From: [Enterobacter] lignolyticus SCF1
GTDB lineage: Bacteria > Pseudomonadota > Gammaproteobacteria > Enterobacterales > Enterobacteriaceae
Assembly (NCBI RefSeq): GCF_000164865.1
Contig: NC_014618.1
Span: 1,674,001-1,738,000 of the forward strand
Length of the DNA stretch: 64,000 nt
Direction: 5' to 3'
In this document: positions 55,400 through 64,000 of the stretch, piece by piece
How the letters are laid out: the number at the start of each line of letters is the position of its first letter
Position numbering within the stretch: the first letter of the stretch is position 1
Notes under the pieces: generated by a model
Seen by the model: the letters and a program-made list of their open reading frames with translations, nothing else
What the model was told of the DNA's origin: nothing
Database searches by the model: none
Position numbers and translations under genes: made by a program

Positions 55400-58300
55400 T
55401 CAGTTAATGGCGAAGTAGCTGGTGTTGAGCATCAGCTCAATGGGCTGATTGTGGGCGATAAGATCGCCATAGATGAGATCCACGCCGATGCCGGAGAGGG
55501 TATCCATCATCAGCGCCTGGTTTGTCGGCCCGGCGATGGTTTTCATTCCCAGACGCTGCGCGTGGCCCTGCACAATCGTCACCATCATTTCGTCCATCAG
55601 GTTAACGTGCACGTTGCTGATGATCTCCGGGTCAAGCATCACGTAGTCCACCTGACCCGGCGTCAGGTGGTTGAACAGATCCATATCCTGGCCGACGTGG
55701 CTGAGGATGATTTTGCAGCCTGCCGCGCGCAGACGCGCGATGCCGTCCTGCACCCCGGCCTGCGGCAGGCTGTCGGCATGCATAATCAAATGCAGCAGGC
55801 GCGGCGGCACCGCGTGTTGCTCAAGGCCTTCCAGCAGCTCGTCGACCAGCGTCGGGCTTGCCAGCCCCACCGCGGAGAGCGGCAGCGTGACGCTGATGCC
55901 GCGCGCGGCGACCTCTGCGGCCCCGTCGCGGAAGAAGGCCTGGTAGATGCGGCGGTCCAGCGCGTGAATCAGCTCCGGTTCGGACAGCCCCTTGCGAAAC
56001 GCCTGCTCCTCGAGCATTTCGCCTTCGCTGTTCCACAGCCGCAGCGACAGTAGCCAGAAATGGCTGGCTTCCGGCACGCGAGGGGACGCGACGCCGCGGG
56101 CCATCAGCACCAGGTGGTTATCCTTAATGATGCGCCACTGCTCATCCAGCGTCATCATGCTGCGCGACGGCAGCAGACCTTCCTGCTGCGGCTCATACAC
56201 GGTCACAATGCCGCGCCCGTTATTTTTTGAGGCATAGCAGGCGATGTCGGCCTGCGACATGACCTCAGAGGACTGGCAGTTGTGTTCATCGATAACCGTG
56301 ATCCCGGCGCTGGCGCCGATGCGATGAACCTGCCCCTCCCACATAAACCTGTAGTCGTTGATCGCATCAATAATGCGGGTGGTGATATAGCGCGCGCTCT
56401 CGATATTGCAGTCCGGCAGCAGCAGGCCGAACTCATCCCCGCCAAGGCGGGCCAGAATGTCGCTGGTCCTGAGCTGGCTTAGCATTAATGATGACAGCTC
56501 GCGCAGCAGCACATCGCCTGCGGCATGGCCGGCGGTGTCGTTGACGGCTTTGAAGCGGTCGAGATCGATAAAGACCAGCACATGGCGCTGGCGGGTTTCC
56601 TGCACGGTTTGCAGCAGACGTTTCAGGTTATTTTCAAAACTTACCCGGTTCGCCAGATGGGTCAGGGCGTCGTGGGAGGCGCTGTAGCTCAGCTGGCGCA
56701 GCATTTTGCGCGACTCGGTGACGTCCTGTATGACCAGTACGGAGCCAATATTTTGCCCGTCGAGGGTGCTGAGCGGCGTAATGCTGTAGTGGATATCGTA
56801 TTTACCGCCGTTGCGGCAGTGAAGGACCACGTCCTGTTCGATATCGGTACGGGAAATATCGCCGCTATGAATATTTTCCATCAGCGGCCCGTTATCGCCG
56901 AAGGTAATGCGCAGCACGTTGAGCAGCGGCTGTTTTATCGCCTCTGGTTGGGTCCAGCCGCTCATTTTTTCCGCCACCGGATTCATAAAGGTGACGTTCA
57001 TATCGACATCGGTACACAGCACCGCTTCGCCGATGGAGTCGAGGGTGATATGCAGGCGTTCTTTTTCCTGGAACAGCGCTTCGTTGAGCTTTTTCACCTC
57101 GGTCATATCCATGTTGATGCCAAGCAGACGTTCAACCTCGCCCTGCTTGTTCAGCACGCGGTTAGCCAGCGAGCGGATATGGCGGATCCCGTCTTTGACG
57201 TGAATGCGAAACTCAAGCTTAAACGGCGAGCGGGCGTGAAGGGCGTTGCGGATAACCCGCTCAGCGTGCTCTTTATCCTCGTCCAGTACACAGCTGTACC
57301 AGAGGTTCCAGGTCGGCTTCATATGCGAGGGGATTTCGTACAGCTCGAACATCCGCTTATCCCAGGAGATGATGTCCGGCGCCAGCTCCCACTCCCAGAT
57401 GCCGATGCCGCCCGCCTCATTGGCAAGCGTAATACGCTCCATCAGCCGCTTGTTGACCCACTCGGTCTGTTTGAGATCGTTAATATCTTCAACCTGGGCG
57501 ATGAAGTACAGCGGGCTGCCGTCGGCGTGACGTACTAACGATACCGCCAGCAGCGCCCAGACAACGTCGCCTTTGCGGGTGTAGTAGCGTTTTTCCATCG
57601 AGTAGCTATTGATTTCGCCGCGTACCAGCTGCTCGAGCTGCTCGAGGTCGCTGTTGAGATCTTCAGGCCAGGTAAGCTGCTGGAAGGTCATGGTGCGCAG
57701 CTCGTTCTGGCTGTAGCCGAGGAACTTGCACAGGGCTTTATTCACCTGTAGCCACTGTCCCTCGGTACCGACCAGCGCCATGCCGATGGCGGAATACTCC
57801 ATGGCGTTGCGAAACCGCTCTTCGCTTTCGGAGATGTGCTTGCGTTCGGCGCGAAAGGCGTACATCACCATGGTCATGACGCTGGCGGGCAGCAGCATCA
57901 GCAGAAACGGCAGCCAGGGGGCGTTACCCATCAGATTGACATGTGGCGTCATCAGCGCAGAGGGGTTCACCGCCATCATCAGCGACAGCATCATGGCGGT
58001 GCTGAGGAAAACGGTGAAGGCCTCCAGACGGGGCAGGCGCACGGCGCTCCACATCAGCAGAACAATCACAAAGGTAAACGGCCACGGCAGCCAGAGCATC
58101 GCCATCGCGCTGAATGCGAGCGTCAGCGCCAGCGTCAGCAGGGTTTCCAGCAGCAGCATCGGGTTGCGGTGGCGCTGTAAATAACGGGATTTAAACAGCA
58201 GCCCAAGCGGCACCAGCGCCAGCGCGCCGACGGACTCCGACAGCACCCACACCAGAAAGGTCTGCAGCGGCCTGTCGCCCGGGGCGAACAGCAGCACCAG

Positions 58301-58723
58301 AAAGCCGCCGAGCAGCGGCGGGACGACGGCGCTGGCGAGAGCCATACGCACCCAGTCATGCAGGTTTTGCAGCGGATTATACTGCGGCAGCAATTTACGC
58401 AGCAGCAGCGCGCCGACCACCGCCTCAATAACGTTGATCGACGTGTAAATAAAATTCAGCTTTTGAACAGGATAATACAGCGCAGAGGCCAGCACGCTCC
58501 CCAGCACGCAGATGACGGTAATTGATGGCCAGCTTTTCCCCGCATGGCGGTAGAAGGCGACCATCATAATGGTGGTGGGAAACCACATTGGCGAAAGAAC
58601 GCCGCCAAAACGCGTGAGTTCGAGGCAGAAAAGGGTAAAAACAAACGTCAAAAGCCCGAGGCCGACGAATCGCAGCACAGGATAAGGGGGCGTTGCCAAC
58701 ACAGCGTGTTCAGTTGTTTTCAT
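55400..58723 (-). CDS. dgcE: Diguanylate cyclase DgcE (YegE)
   Basis: 1107 residues from MKTTEHAVLATPPYPVLRFV (E. coli 1105). Order: MASE1 membrane domain (about 15-310), PAS/PAC repeats (ERFRNAMEYSAIGMALVG..., WEWELAPD..., ERLHITLDSIGEAVL...; about 320-670), GGDEF domain with an intact active site LARLGGDEFGLLLPD (about residue 760), and a C-terminal EAL-like domain without the EAL motif, so it is degenerate. Makes c-di-GMP from GTP and drives curli expression with DgcM/PdeR and MlrA. GGAAAGTGG lies before the ATG at 58723; the longer reading to 58813 is rejected. Confidence 0.95.
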   Translation of the reverse strand: MKTTEHAVLATPPYPVLRFVGLGLLTFVFTLFCLELTRFGGVLSPMWFPTTIMMVAFYRHAGKSWPSITVICVLGSVLASALYYPVQKLNFIYTSINVIEAVVGALLLRKLLPQYNPLQNLHDWVRMALASAVVPPLLGGFLVLLFAPGDRPLQTFLVWVLSESVGALALVPLGLLFKSRYLQRHRNPMLLLETLLTLALTLAFSAMAMLWLPWPFTFVIVLLMWSAVRLPRLEAFTVFLSTAMMLSLMMAVNPSALMTPHVNLMGNAPWLPFLLMLLPASVMTMVMYAFRAERKHISESEERFRNAMEYSAIGMALVGTEGQWLQVNKALCKFLGYSQNELRTMTFQQLTWPEDLNSDLEQLEQLVRGEINSYSMEKRYYTRKGDVVWALLAVSLVRHADGSPLYFIAQVEDINDLKQTEWVNKRLMERITLANEAGGIGIWEWELAPDIISWDKRMFELYEIPSHMKPTWNLWYSCVLDEDKEHAERVIRNALHARSPFKLEFRIHVKDGIRHIRSLANRVLNKQGEVERLLGINMDMTEVKKLNEALFQEKERLHITLDSIGEAVLCTDVDMNVTFMNPVAEKMSGWTQPEAIKQPLLNVLRITFGDNGPLMENIHSGDISRTDIEQDVVLHCRNGGKYDIHYSITPLSTLDGQNIGSVLVIQDVTESRKMLRQLSYSASHDALTHLANRVSFENNLKRLLQTVQETRQRHVLVFIDLDRFKAVNDTAGHAAGDVLLRELSSLMLSQLRTSDILARLGGDEFGLLLPDCNIESARYITTRIIDAINDYRFMWEGQVHRIGASAGITVIDEHNCQSSEVMSQADIACYASKNNGRGIVTVYEPQQEGLLPSRSMMTLDEQWRIIKDNHLVLMARGVASPRVPEASHFWLLSLRLWNSEGEMLEEQAFRKGLSEPELIHALDRRIYQAFFRDGAAEVAARGISVTLPLSAVGLASPTLVDELLEGLEQHAVPPRLLHLIMHADSLPQAGVQDGIARLRAAGCKIILSHVGQDMDLFNHLTPGQVDYVMLDPEIISNVHVNLMDEMMVTIVQGHAQRLGMKTIAGPTNQALMMDTLSGIGVDLIYGDLIAHNQPIELMLNTSYFAIN

Positions 58724-59018
58724 GTACCACTTTCCGCAAAGTCTTTCCTGCCAGGAGCTTGCCTGAAATGATGAGGTATTAAGTGGGATTATGCTAGTAC
58801 AAACAATTTTCATTTCCTATGACGACTGGGCATTATTTAACAACCCTGAGACATTAACGCCTGCTGACGATTAAAATTTGACTTAATGTCGGGAAAAATG
58901 ACCGCCGCGGCCGTTGCATTCGACTGGTATCGGCGAGCCGAAATCCCTATAATTGCCGCGTTTGACGCTCCGGCGTCACCCTTCCTACTCATCCAGGTTA
59001 ATCAGGTCGCAAAAATTT

Positions 59019-59660
59019 ATGACTGATAAGTCCCATCAGTGCGTCATTATAGGTATTGCCGGCGCATCGGCTTCAGGTAAAAGTCTCATCGCCAGTACGC
59101 TTTACCGCGAATTACGTGAACAGGTCGGCGATGCACACATTGGTGTGATCCCTGAAGACAGCTATTACAAAGACCAGGGCCATCTGTCGATGGAAGATCG
59201 GGTTAAAACCAACTACGACCACCCGAGCGCCATGGACCACAGCCTGCTGTTTCAGCACCTGCAGATGCTCAAGCGCGGCGAGGCGATTGAGCTGCCGGTC
59301 TACAGCTACGTTGAACACACCCGCACGCAGGAAACCGTGCACATCGAGCCAAAGAAGGTCATTATCCTCGAAGGGATCCTGCTGCTGACGGATGCGCGTC
59401 TGCGCGAAGAGATGAATTTCTCTATTTTTGTCGACACCCCTCTGGATATCTGCCTGATGCGCCGTATTAAGCGCGACGTTAACGAACGCGGGCGCTCGAT
59501 GGATTCAGTGATGTCGCAATACCAGAAAACGGTGCGTCCGATGTTCCTGCAGTTTATTGAGCCTTCGAAGCAGTACGCCGATATTATCGTGCCGCGCGGC
59601 GGTAAAAACCGTATCGCTATCGATATCCTGAAAGCTAAGATTAGTCAGTTTTTTGAATAA
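59019..59660 (+). CDS. udk: Uridine kinase
   Basis: 213 residues, the same as E. coli Udk. Phosphorylates uridine and cytidine with GTP or ATP in pyrimidine salvage. P-loop [11 protein letters not shown] (12-22), the [13 protein letters not shown] and [10 protein letters not shown] substrate loops, [12 protein letters not shown], and [15 protein letters not shown]. Start at 59019 (MTDKSHQCV) follows AGGTCG; the upstream in-frame part to 58953 is promoter-like. Followed by dcd with an 80-base gap. Confidence 0.97.
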   Translation: MTDKSHQCVIIGIAGASASGKSLIASTLYRELREQVGDAHIGVIPEDSYYKDQGHLSMEDRVKTNYDHPSAMDHSLLFQHLQMLKRGEAIELPVYSYVEHTRTQETVHIEPKKVIILEGILLLTDARLREEMNFSIFVDTPLDICLMRRIKRDVNERGRSMDSVMSQYQKTVRPMFLQFIEPSKQYADIIVPRGGKNRIAIDILKAKISQFFE

Positions 59661-59740
59661 TTTCCCTGAATTAGGTACTGTGCAAACACGGCTTGCCGCC
59701 TGATGGCGCGCGAGCGTGGTGCATAATAAGGAGAAAGCGC

Positions 59741-60322
59741 ATGCGTCTGTGTGACCGAGATATTGAAGCCTGGCTGGATGAAGGCCGTCTGACGATTACC
59801 CCACGCCCCCCGGTGGAGCGTATTAACGGGGCGACGGTGGACGTTCGCCTTGGTAATAAATTTCGCACCTTCAGCGGCCACACAGCGGCGTTTATCGATC
59901 TGAGCGGGCCAAAAGCCGAGGTCAGCGCGGCGCTGGATCGGGTGATGAGCGAAGAGATCGTGCTCGCCGACGGCGACGCCTTCTATCTTCACCCGGGCGA
60001 GCTGGCGCTGGCGGTGACCTATGAATCGGTCACGCTGCCGGCGGATCTGGTCGGCTGGCTGGACGGCCGCTCTTCGCTGGCGCGTCTTGGGCTGATGGTA
60101 CACGTTACCGCGCACCGTATTGACCCCGGCTGGTCCGGCTGCATCGTGCTCGAGTTTTACAACTCCGGCAAGCTGCCGCTGGCGCTGCGCCCGGGAATGC
60201 TTATCGGCGCGCTGAGCTTCGAGCCGCTCTCCGGTCCGGCGGCGCGTCCCTACAACCGCCGTGAAGACGCGAAATACCGCGATCAGCAGGGCGCGGTTGC
60301 CAGCCGTATCGATAAAGACTGA
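59741..60322 (+). CDS. dcd: dCTP deaminase
   Basis: 193 residues, the same as E. coli Dcd. Converts dCTP to dUTP, the main source of dUMP for thymidylate in enterobacteria. Motifs: [44 protein letters not shown] (nucleotide and catalytic Glu region [10 protein letters not shown]) and [16 protein letters not shown] at the C-terminus. AAGGAGA precedes the ATG at 59741. Runs into asmA, whose start lies 23 bases on. Confidence 0.97.
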   Translation: MRLCDRDIEAWLDEGRLTITPRPPVERINGATVDVRLGNKFRTFSGHTAAFIDLSGPKAEVSAALDRVMSEEIVLADGDAFYLHPGELALAVTYESVTLPADLVGWLDGRSSLARLGLMVHVTAHRIDPGWSGCIVLEFYNSGKLPLALRPGMLIGALSFEPLSGPAARPYNRREDAKYRDQQGAVASRIDKD

Positions 60323-60344
60323 GTGGACTGACGTCGAGGGTGCC

Positions 60345-62198
60345 ATGAGACGATTTCTGACGACGCTGATGATTTTGCTGGTGGTCATTGTTGCCGGCCT
60401 CTCGGCGTTGGTGCTGCTGGTCAATCCGAACGAATTTCGCGATGGAATGGTCAAACAGGTGGCGTCCCGCAGCGGCTACCAGCTCAGGCTGGACGGTCCG
60501 TTGCGCTGGCACGTCTGGCCGCAGCTGAGCATTCTTTCCGGGCGTATGACGCTGACCGAACCGGGCGCCAGCGCGCCGCTGGTGCGGGCCGACAATATGC
60601 GCCTCGACGTTGCGCTGCTGCCGCTGCTTTCGCACAAGCTGCAGGTCGACAAAGTGATGCTCAAAGGCGCGGTCGTCGAGCTGACGCCGCAGACCGAAGC
60701 GGTGAAAGACAGCGCGGCGCCGGTCGGGCCGAAGGACAGCGATCTGCCGCGCGTCAACACCGGCGGCGGCTGGTCGTTTGATATTTCCCGTCTGCAGGTG
60801 GCCGACAGCGTGCTGGTGTTCCAGCATGCGAACGATGAGCTGGTGACCGTGCGCAATATCCGTCTGCAAATGGAACAGGATGCGCAGCACCAGGCCACCG
60901 TTGAGTTCAGCGGCAGGATGAACCGCGATCAGCGCGACTGGGCGCTGTCATTCACCGCCCTGGTCGACGGCAGCCGTTACCCGGATAACCTCTCCGCAAC
61001 CTTTAGCAAGATGAACTGGACGCTGCAGGGCGCGGGGCTTCCTGCGCAGGGTATCAGCGGTCAGGCCAGCTTCGAGGCCGCCTGGAAAGAAGCGCAGAAG
61101 ACGTTAAGCTTCAGCCAGCTTGCGCTGACGGCCAACGACAGCGTGCTGCGCGGCGAAGGCCATGTGCTGCTGGGTGATACGCAGCCGCAGTGGACGCTGA
61201 ATCTGCAGGCCGACAGGCTCGATCTCGATAACCTGCTGGGGCAGGACGCGCCTGCGGCCGCCGCGGCGGCCAGCCCGCAGGGGCAGACCCCGCCGCCGCG
61301 CCAGCAAAGCCCGGTGATTGCGGATAACGACACCCGGCCAGACTACAGCAACCTGCGGGGCTTCAGCGCCGATCTGCTGCTGAAAGCCGGTCAGGTTACC
61401 TGGCGCGGTATGAATTTCAGCAACGTCAGCGCGCAGGCCAGCAACCAGTTTGGTCTGCTGACGATAAGCCAGCTGCAGGGGGCGCTTGACGGCGGCCAGA
61501 TGTCGCTGCCCGGCACGCTGGACGCCCGGGGCGCTGAACCTGCGGCAAACTTCCAGCCGAAGCTGGATAACGTTGAAATCGGCGCTATCCTTAAGGCCTT
61601 CGATTACCCTATCAATCTGACCGGCAGGCTGTCGCTGAGCGGCGATTTTTCCGGTCAGAAAATCGATGCCGACAGTTTCCGTCGCGACTGGCAGGGGCAG
61701 GCGCATCTTGAGCTGCGCGACTCCCGGGCGGAAGGGCTTAACTTCCAGCAGCTGGTGCAGCAGGCGGTTGAACGCAGCACCAACGTGAAGGCCAAAGAGA
61801 GCTTTGACAGCGCCACCCGGCTGGATCTGTTCGCCTGCGATATGTCTCTCGACGGCGGCGTGCTCGACCTGAATAACATGACGGGGCAGTCTTCAATGCT
61901 GGCCCTCGACGGCGCCGGTTCGCTCGATCTGATAAAAGAGCAGGGCGATATGCGCTTTAACGTGCGCGTGCTGGAGGGCTGGGAGGGCGACAGCAACCTG
62001 GTCGCCGTGCTGAAGAAGACGGCGGTTCCGCTGCGGGTTTATGGCCCGTGGGAGTCGCTGAGCTACAGCCTGCAGGTAGACCAGGTGTTGCGTAAACAGC
62101 TTCAGGATGAGATGAAGCGCCGTCTTAACCAGTGGGCCGACCGCAACCAGAACGACCAGAACAGTAAGGATCTGAAAAAGCTGCTGGATAAGCTCTGA
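60345..62198 (+). CDS. asmA: AsmA family envelope protein
   Basis: 617 residues, the same as E. coli AsmA. An N-terminal membrane anchor (MRRFLTTLMILLVVIVAGLS...) is followed by a long periplasmic part of repeated beta-rich segments ending in a Lys/Gln-rich tail. AsmA-like proteins form bridge-like grooves for phospholipid transport between membranes; E. coli asmA mutations suppress assembly-defective OmpF. A variable Ala/Pro/Gln-rich linker is visible at about residues 303-325. GAGGG precedes the ATG; longer readings that overlap dcd are rejected. Confidence 0.94.
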   Translation: MRRFLTTLMILLVVIVAGLSALVLLVNPNEFRDGMVKQVASRSGYQLRLDGPLRWHVWPQLSILSGRMTLTEPGASAPLVRADNMRLDVALLPLLSHKLQVDKVMLKGAVVELTPQTEAVKDSAAPVGPKDSDLPRVNTGGGWSFDISRLQVADSVLVFQHANDELVTVRNIRLQMEQDAQHQATVEFSGRMNRDQRDWALSFTALVDGSRYPDNLSATFSKMNWTLQGAGLPAQGISGQASFEAAWKEAQKTLSFSQLALTANDSVLRGEGHVLLGDTQPQWTLNLQADRLDLDNLLGQDAPAAAAAASPQGQTPPPRQQSPVIADNDTRPDYSNLRGFSADLLLKAGQVTWRGMNFSNVSAQASNQFGLLTISQLQGALDGGQMSLPGTLDARGAEPAANFQPKLDNVEIGAILKAFDYPINLTGRLSLSGDFSGQKIDADSFRRDWQGQAHLELRDSRAEGLNFQQLVQQAVERSTNVKAKESFDSATRLDLFACDMSLDGGVLDLNNMTGQSSMLALDGAGSLDLIKEQGDMRFNVRVLEGWEGDSNLVAVLKKTAVPLRVYGPWESLSYSLQVDQVLRKQLQDEMKRRLNQWADRNQNDQNSKDLKKLLDKL

Positions 62199-62210
62199 CG
62201 CGCCACTGTC

Positions 62211-62246
62211 TTTTGCCGGGCGGATGTATACCGCCCGGCTTTTTAT
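62211..62246 (+). terminator. Rho-independent terminator of asmA
   Basis: Perfect 9-bp stem GCCGGGCGG / CCGCCCGGC, loop ATGTATA, then TTTTTATT, 16 bases after the asmA stop. Confidence 0.93.
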
Positions 62247-62658
62247 TGCCTGCCGCCGCTAAATATCATAATTTAATTACGGAATACACGGGAGTAATAT
62301 TAATCCTTGCCTAAGGATTATCTCATAAATATCCCGTGGCGTAATTATCTGTCTTATTTCCCCGTGATGTATTATTCCTGGCGACATCGCTTGGTTAATT
62401 ATTTGAAATTTCATGCCTGCGTTGCATGTCAATATAAAGAAACTCCTAAAATCAATGTCGTGTGACTGCTAATATTATTCTTAAAAGTACATGGCATACG
62501 GTTTGCCAACTTGCCTGTCATTCTCTTAGCTGCAACAATCCTTTCGCAATCCAAAATTAAATAGCCGTCGTACGGCGCAATAAATAATGAATCGTCATTC
62601 GTGCTGAATGCCTTGCGCGCCATAGTCTGCGTGGTTCACCTGTCACTCAATGATGAGA
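62247..62658. other. AT-rich promoter region of the wza operon
   Basis: About 410 bases without a convincing gene; a 64-codon open frame on the minus strand (62429-62623) has no ribosome site and is not accepted. The region has an inverted repeat AATCCTT - 4 - AAGGATT at 62302-62319 and an RcsAB-box-like sequence at 62470. E. coli has yegH between asmA and wza; that gene is absent here, and so is galF. Confidence 0.6.
62470..62483 (+). promoter_or_regulatory. RcsAB-box-like sequence
   Basis: TAATATTATTCTTA matches 11 of 14 positions of the RcsAB consensus TRVGAAWAWTSYGR, and its reverse complement matches 12. It lies about 190 bases before JUMPstart, a plausible distance to a wza promoter activated by the Rcs phosphorelay. 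Confidence 0.45.
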
Positions 62659-62700
62659 CAGTACGCTGGTAGCTGAGAGCCAGGGGCGGTAGCGTGCCTG
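62659..62700 (+). promoter_or_regulatory. JUMPstart with ops element (RfaH recruitment)
   Basis: CAGTACGCTGGTAGCTGAGA followed by GCCAGGGGCGGTAGCGTGCC is a JUMPstart sequence; the ops core GGCGGTAGCGTG lies at 62685-62696. In E. coli, RNA polymerase pauses at ops and recruits RfaH, which allows long polysaccharide operons to be read through. It marks wza as the start of such an operon. Confidence 0.93.
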
Positions 62701-62798
62701 CAGGCGTAATAATAAGCCCGATTATTCTGTCAATAGCCTGTCGATGAATGAATAATTTTTAGGACTGATGCCAGTTATATTATGCGGAGATTAACGGC

Positions 62799-62885
62799 AT
62801 GCTCAATGTAAATACCCTGGAGGAATATGATTCTATTTTATTCGTTCAGGATAATTTCTCTGCCAAAGTGATAAATAGTCAATGA
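62799..62885 (+). CDS. Possible 28-residue leader peptide overlapping the wza start
   Basis: ATG 62799 with GGAG 9 bases before it; reads [20 protein letters not shown], then SAKVINSQ, and stops with TGA at 62883-62885, overlapping the wza ATG at 62882 (ATGA). wza has no clear ribosome site of its own, so wza translation may depend on this peptide by coupling. Also, the peptide lies in the RfaH-controlled leader. Not recognised from other genomes. Confidence 0.5.
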   Translation: MLNVNTLEEYDSILFVQDNFSAKVINSQ

Positions 62886-64000
62886 TGAAATCCAAACTCA
62901 AATTGATGCCATTATTGGTGTCTGCCGCCCTGATGAGTGGCTGCACGGTTCTGCCTGGCAGCAATATGTCGACCTTCGGCAAAGATGTGGTGAAACAGCA
63001 GGACGCTGATTTCGACATTGACCGAATGGTGAATGTTTATCCGCTGACCCCGCGACTGATTGAACAACTGCGCCCGCGCCCGAATGTGGCGCAGCCGAAC
63101 GCGTCGCTGGATCAGGCGTTAAGCAATTATCAGTATCGCGTGGGGCCTGGGGATGTGCTGAGCGTGACGGTCTGGGATCACCCGGAGCTGACGACCCCCG
63201 CAGGCCAGTACCGCAGCTCCAGCGATACCGGCAACTGGGTGCAGCCGGATGGCTCGATTTTCTATCCCTACATCGGCCGCGTGCCGGTCGCCGGCAAGAC
63301 GCTGGGGGAAATCCGCAGCGCCATTACCGGCCGCCTGGCGGCGTACATCACCGACCCGCAGGTCGACGTCAACGTCGCCGCCTTCCGCTCGCAAAAAGCC
63401 TATGTCTCAGGCCAGGTCAACAAATCCGGCCAGCAGCCGATCACCAACGTGCCGCTGACGGTACTCGACGCCATCAACGCGGCGGGCGGCCTGACCGATC
63501 TTGCCGACTGGCGCAATGTGGTGCTGACCCACGATGGCCGCGAGCAGCGCATCTCTTTGCAGGCGCTGATGCAAAACGGCGATCTCAGCCAGAACCGCCT
63601 GCTGTATCCGGGCGACATTCTGTTCGTGCCGCGCAATGACGATCTGAAGGTCTTCGTCATGGGCGAGGTGAAAAAGCAGAGCACCCTCAAGATGGACTTC
63701 AGCGGTATGACGCTGACCGAGGCGCTGGGACAGGCGGAAGGCATCGACCTGACGGCCTCCGACGCCAGCGGCATCTTCGTGATCCGTCCGATCAAACATG
63801 ACGACAAGAGCGGCAAGATTGCCGACGTTTACCAGCTGAACATGTCCGATGCGACTTCGCTGGTGATGGCGACCAACTTTGTGCTGCAGCCGTATGACGT
63901 GGTGTATGTGACCACCGCGCCGGTGACGCGCTGGAACCGTCTTATCAACCAACTGCTGCCGACCATCAGTGGCGTTCGCTACATGACGGACACGGCGAAA
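62882..64000 (+). CDS. wza: Outer-membrane polysaccharide export lipoprotein Wza, partial
   Basis: 373 codons before the window ends; E. coli Wza has 379, so only a few residues are missing. Signal peptide with lipobox LMSGC (Cys21), then the PES domain [21 protein letters not shown] (about 81-101), two SLBB repeats ([19 protein letters not shown] and [17 protein letters not shown]) and the start of the C-terminal amphipathic helix that forms the outer-membrane pore. Octameric export channel for group 1 capsule or colanic acid. The high similarity to colanic-acid Wza and the place right after asmA fit a colanic-acid-type operon; downstream genes are needed to confirm. Confidence 0.94.
   Translation, partial: MMKSKLKLMPLLVSAALMSGCTVLPGSNMSTFGKDVVKQQDADFDIDRMVNVYPLTPRLIEQLRPRPNVAQPNASLDQALSNYQYRVGPGDVLSVTVWDHPELTTPAGQYRSSSDTGNWVQPDGSIFYPYIGRVPVAGKTLGEIRSAITGRLAAYITDPQVDVNVAAFRSQKAYVSGQVNKSGQQPITNVPLTVLDAINAAGGLTDLADWRNVVLTHDGREQRISLQALMQNGDLSQNRLLYPGDILFVPRNDDLKVFVMGEVKKQSTLKMDFSGMTLTEALGQAEGIDLTASDASGIFVIRPIKHDDKSGKIADVYQLNMSDATSLVMATNFVLQPYDVVYVTTAPVTRWNRLINQLLPTISGVRYMTDTAK

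Noticed and set aside
62429..62623. 64-codon minus-strand frame between asmA and wza
   Set aside because: No ribosome site before its ATG, AT-rich composition of a promoter region, and no family recognised. Treated as chance.
1..64000. CRISPR arrays, tRNA and rRNA genes, insertion-sequence transposases
   Set aside because: No spaced repeat array, no cloverleaf-forming tRNA, no rRNA and no transposase reading frame was seen.

Overview
The window is chromosomal DNA from a member of the Enterobacteriaceae. Protein after protein (MlrA, BtsS/BtsR, YehS, MetG, Mrp, RcnB, ThiM/ThiD, YegWVUT, FbaB, YegQ, BaeR/BaeS, MdtABCD, YegD, AlkA, DgcE, Udk, Dcd, AsmA, Wza) looks like its Escherichia coli counterpart, and these genes follow the E. 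coli K-12 gene order from yehW to wza. GC-rich codon use and the accessory genes point to the Klebsiella/Enterobacter/Kosakonia side of the family. The genus cannot be fixed from the sequence alone.

Layout. 1-7.6 kb: end of the yehW osmoprotectant permease gene, yohO, mlrA, btsSR, yehS, metG, mrp. 7.6-10.1 kb: a hypothetical gene, a GNAT acetyltransferase, rcnB (no rcnA or rcnR in the window) and a LysR regulator. 10.1-14.7 kb: an adenine deaminase/purine permease operon with a divergent LysR regulator, then a UspA-like gene. 14.9-19.3 kb: two unusual small operons. The first pairs a glutamine-synthetase-like ligase with an OtsA-fold (GT20) protein that has lost most donor-site residues. The second encodes an ABM-fold protein, a double ACT-domain protein and an ArsR-type regulator. 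19.3-26.3 kb: TPP riboswitch-thiMD, yegW, yegVUT and fbaB. 26.8-33.8 kb: a chaperone/usher fimbrial operon with two chaperones and a membrane regulator pair of the MarT/FidL type. 33.9-38.8 kb: a low-GC island with a HicAB pair, a RloC/PrrC-like ATPase, small orphan reading frames, a P2-family cos-like sequence and a P2-type att core that lies on the yegQ terminator hairpin. 38.9-62.2 kb: conserved backbone (yegQ, baeR, baeS, mdtDCBA, yegD, alkA, an MFS gene, dgcE, udk, dcd, asmA). 62.2-64 kb: JUMPstart/ops leader and wza, the first gene of an exopolysaccharide export operon; wza runs off the end.

How the genes work together. The backbone carries sensing systems (BtsSR for pyruvate, BaeSR for envelope stress with its MdtABC pump), curli and c-di-GMP control (MlrA, DgcE), nucleotide salvage (Ade and its permease, Udk, Dcd, probably YegTUV) and thiamin salvage (ThiMD under a TPP riboswitch). 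The accessory parts sit at three places: between uspA-like and thiM, between fbaB and yegQ (fimbriae plus deleted P2-like prophage with defence-like cargo), and upstream of wza. The best candidates for undescribed biology are the GS-like/OtsA-like pair and the cargo next to the P2 cos relic.
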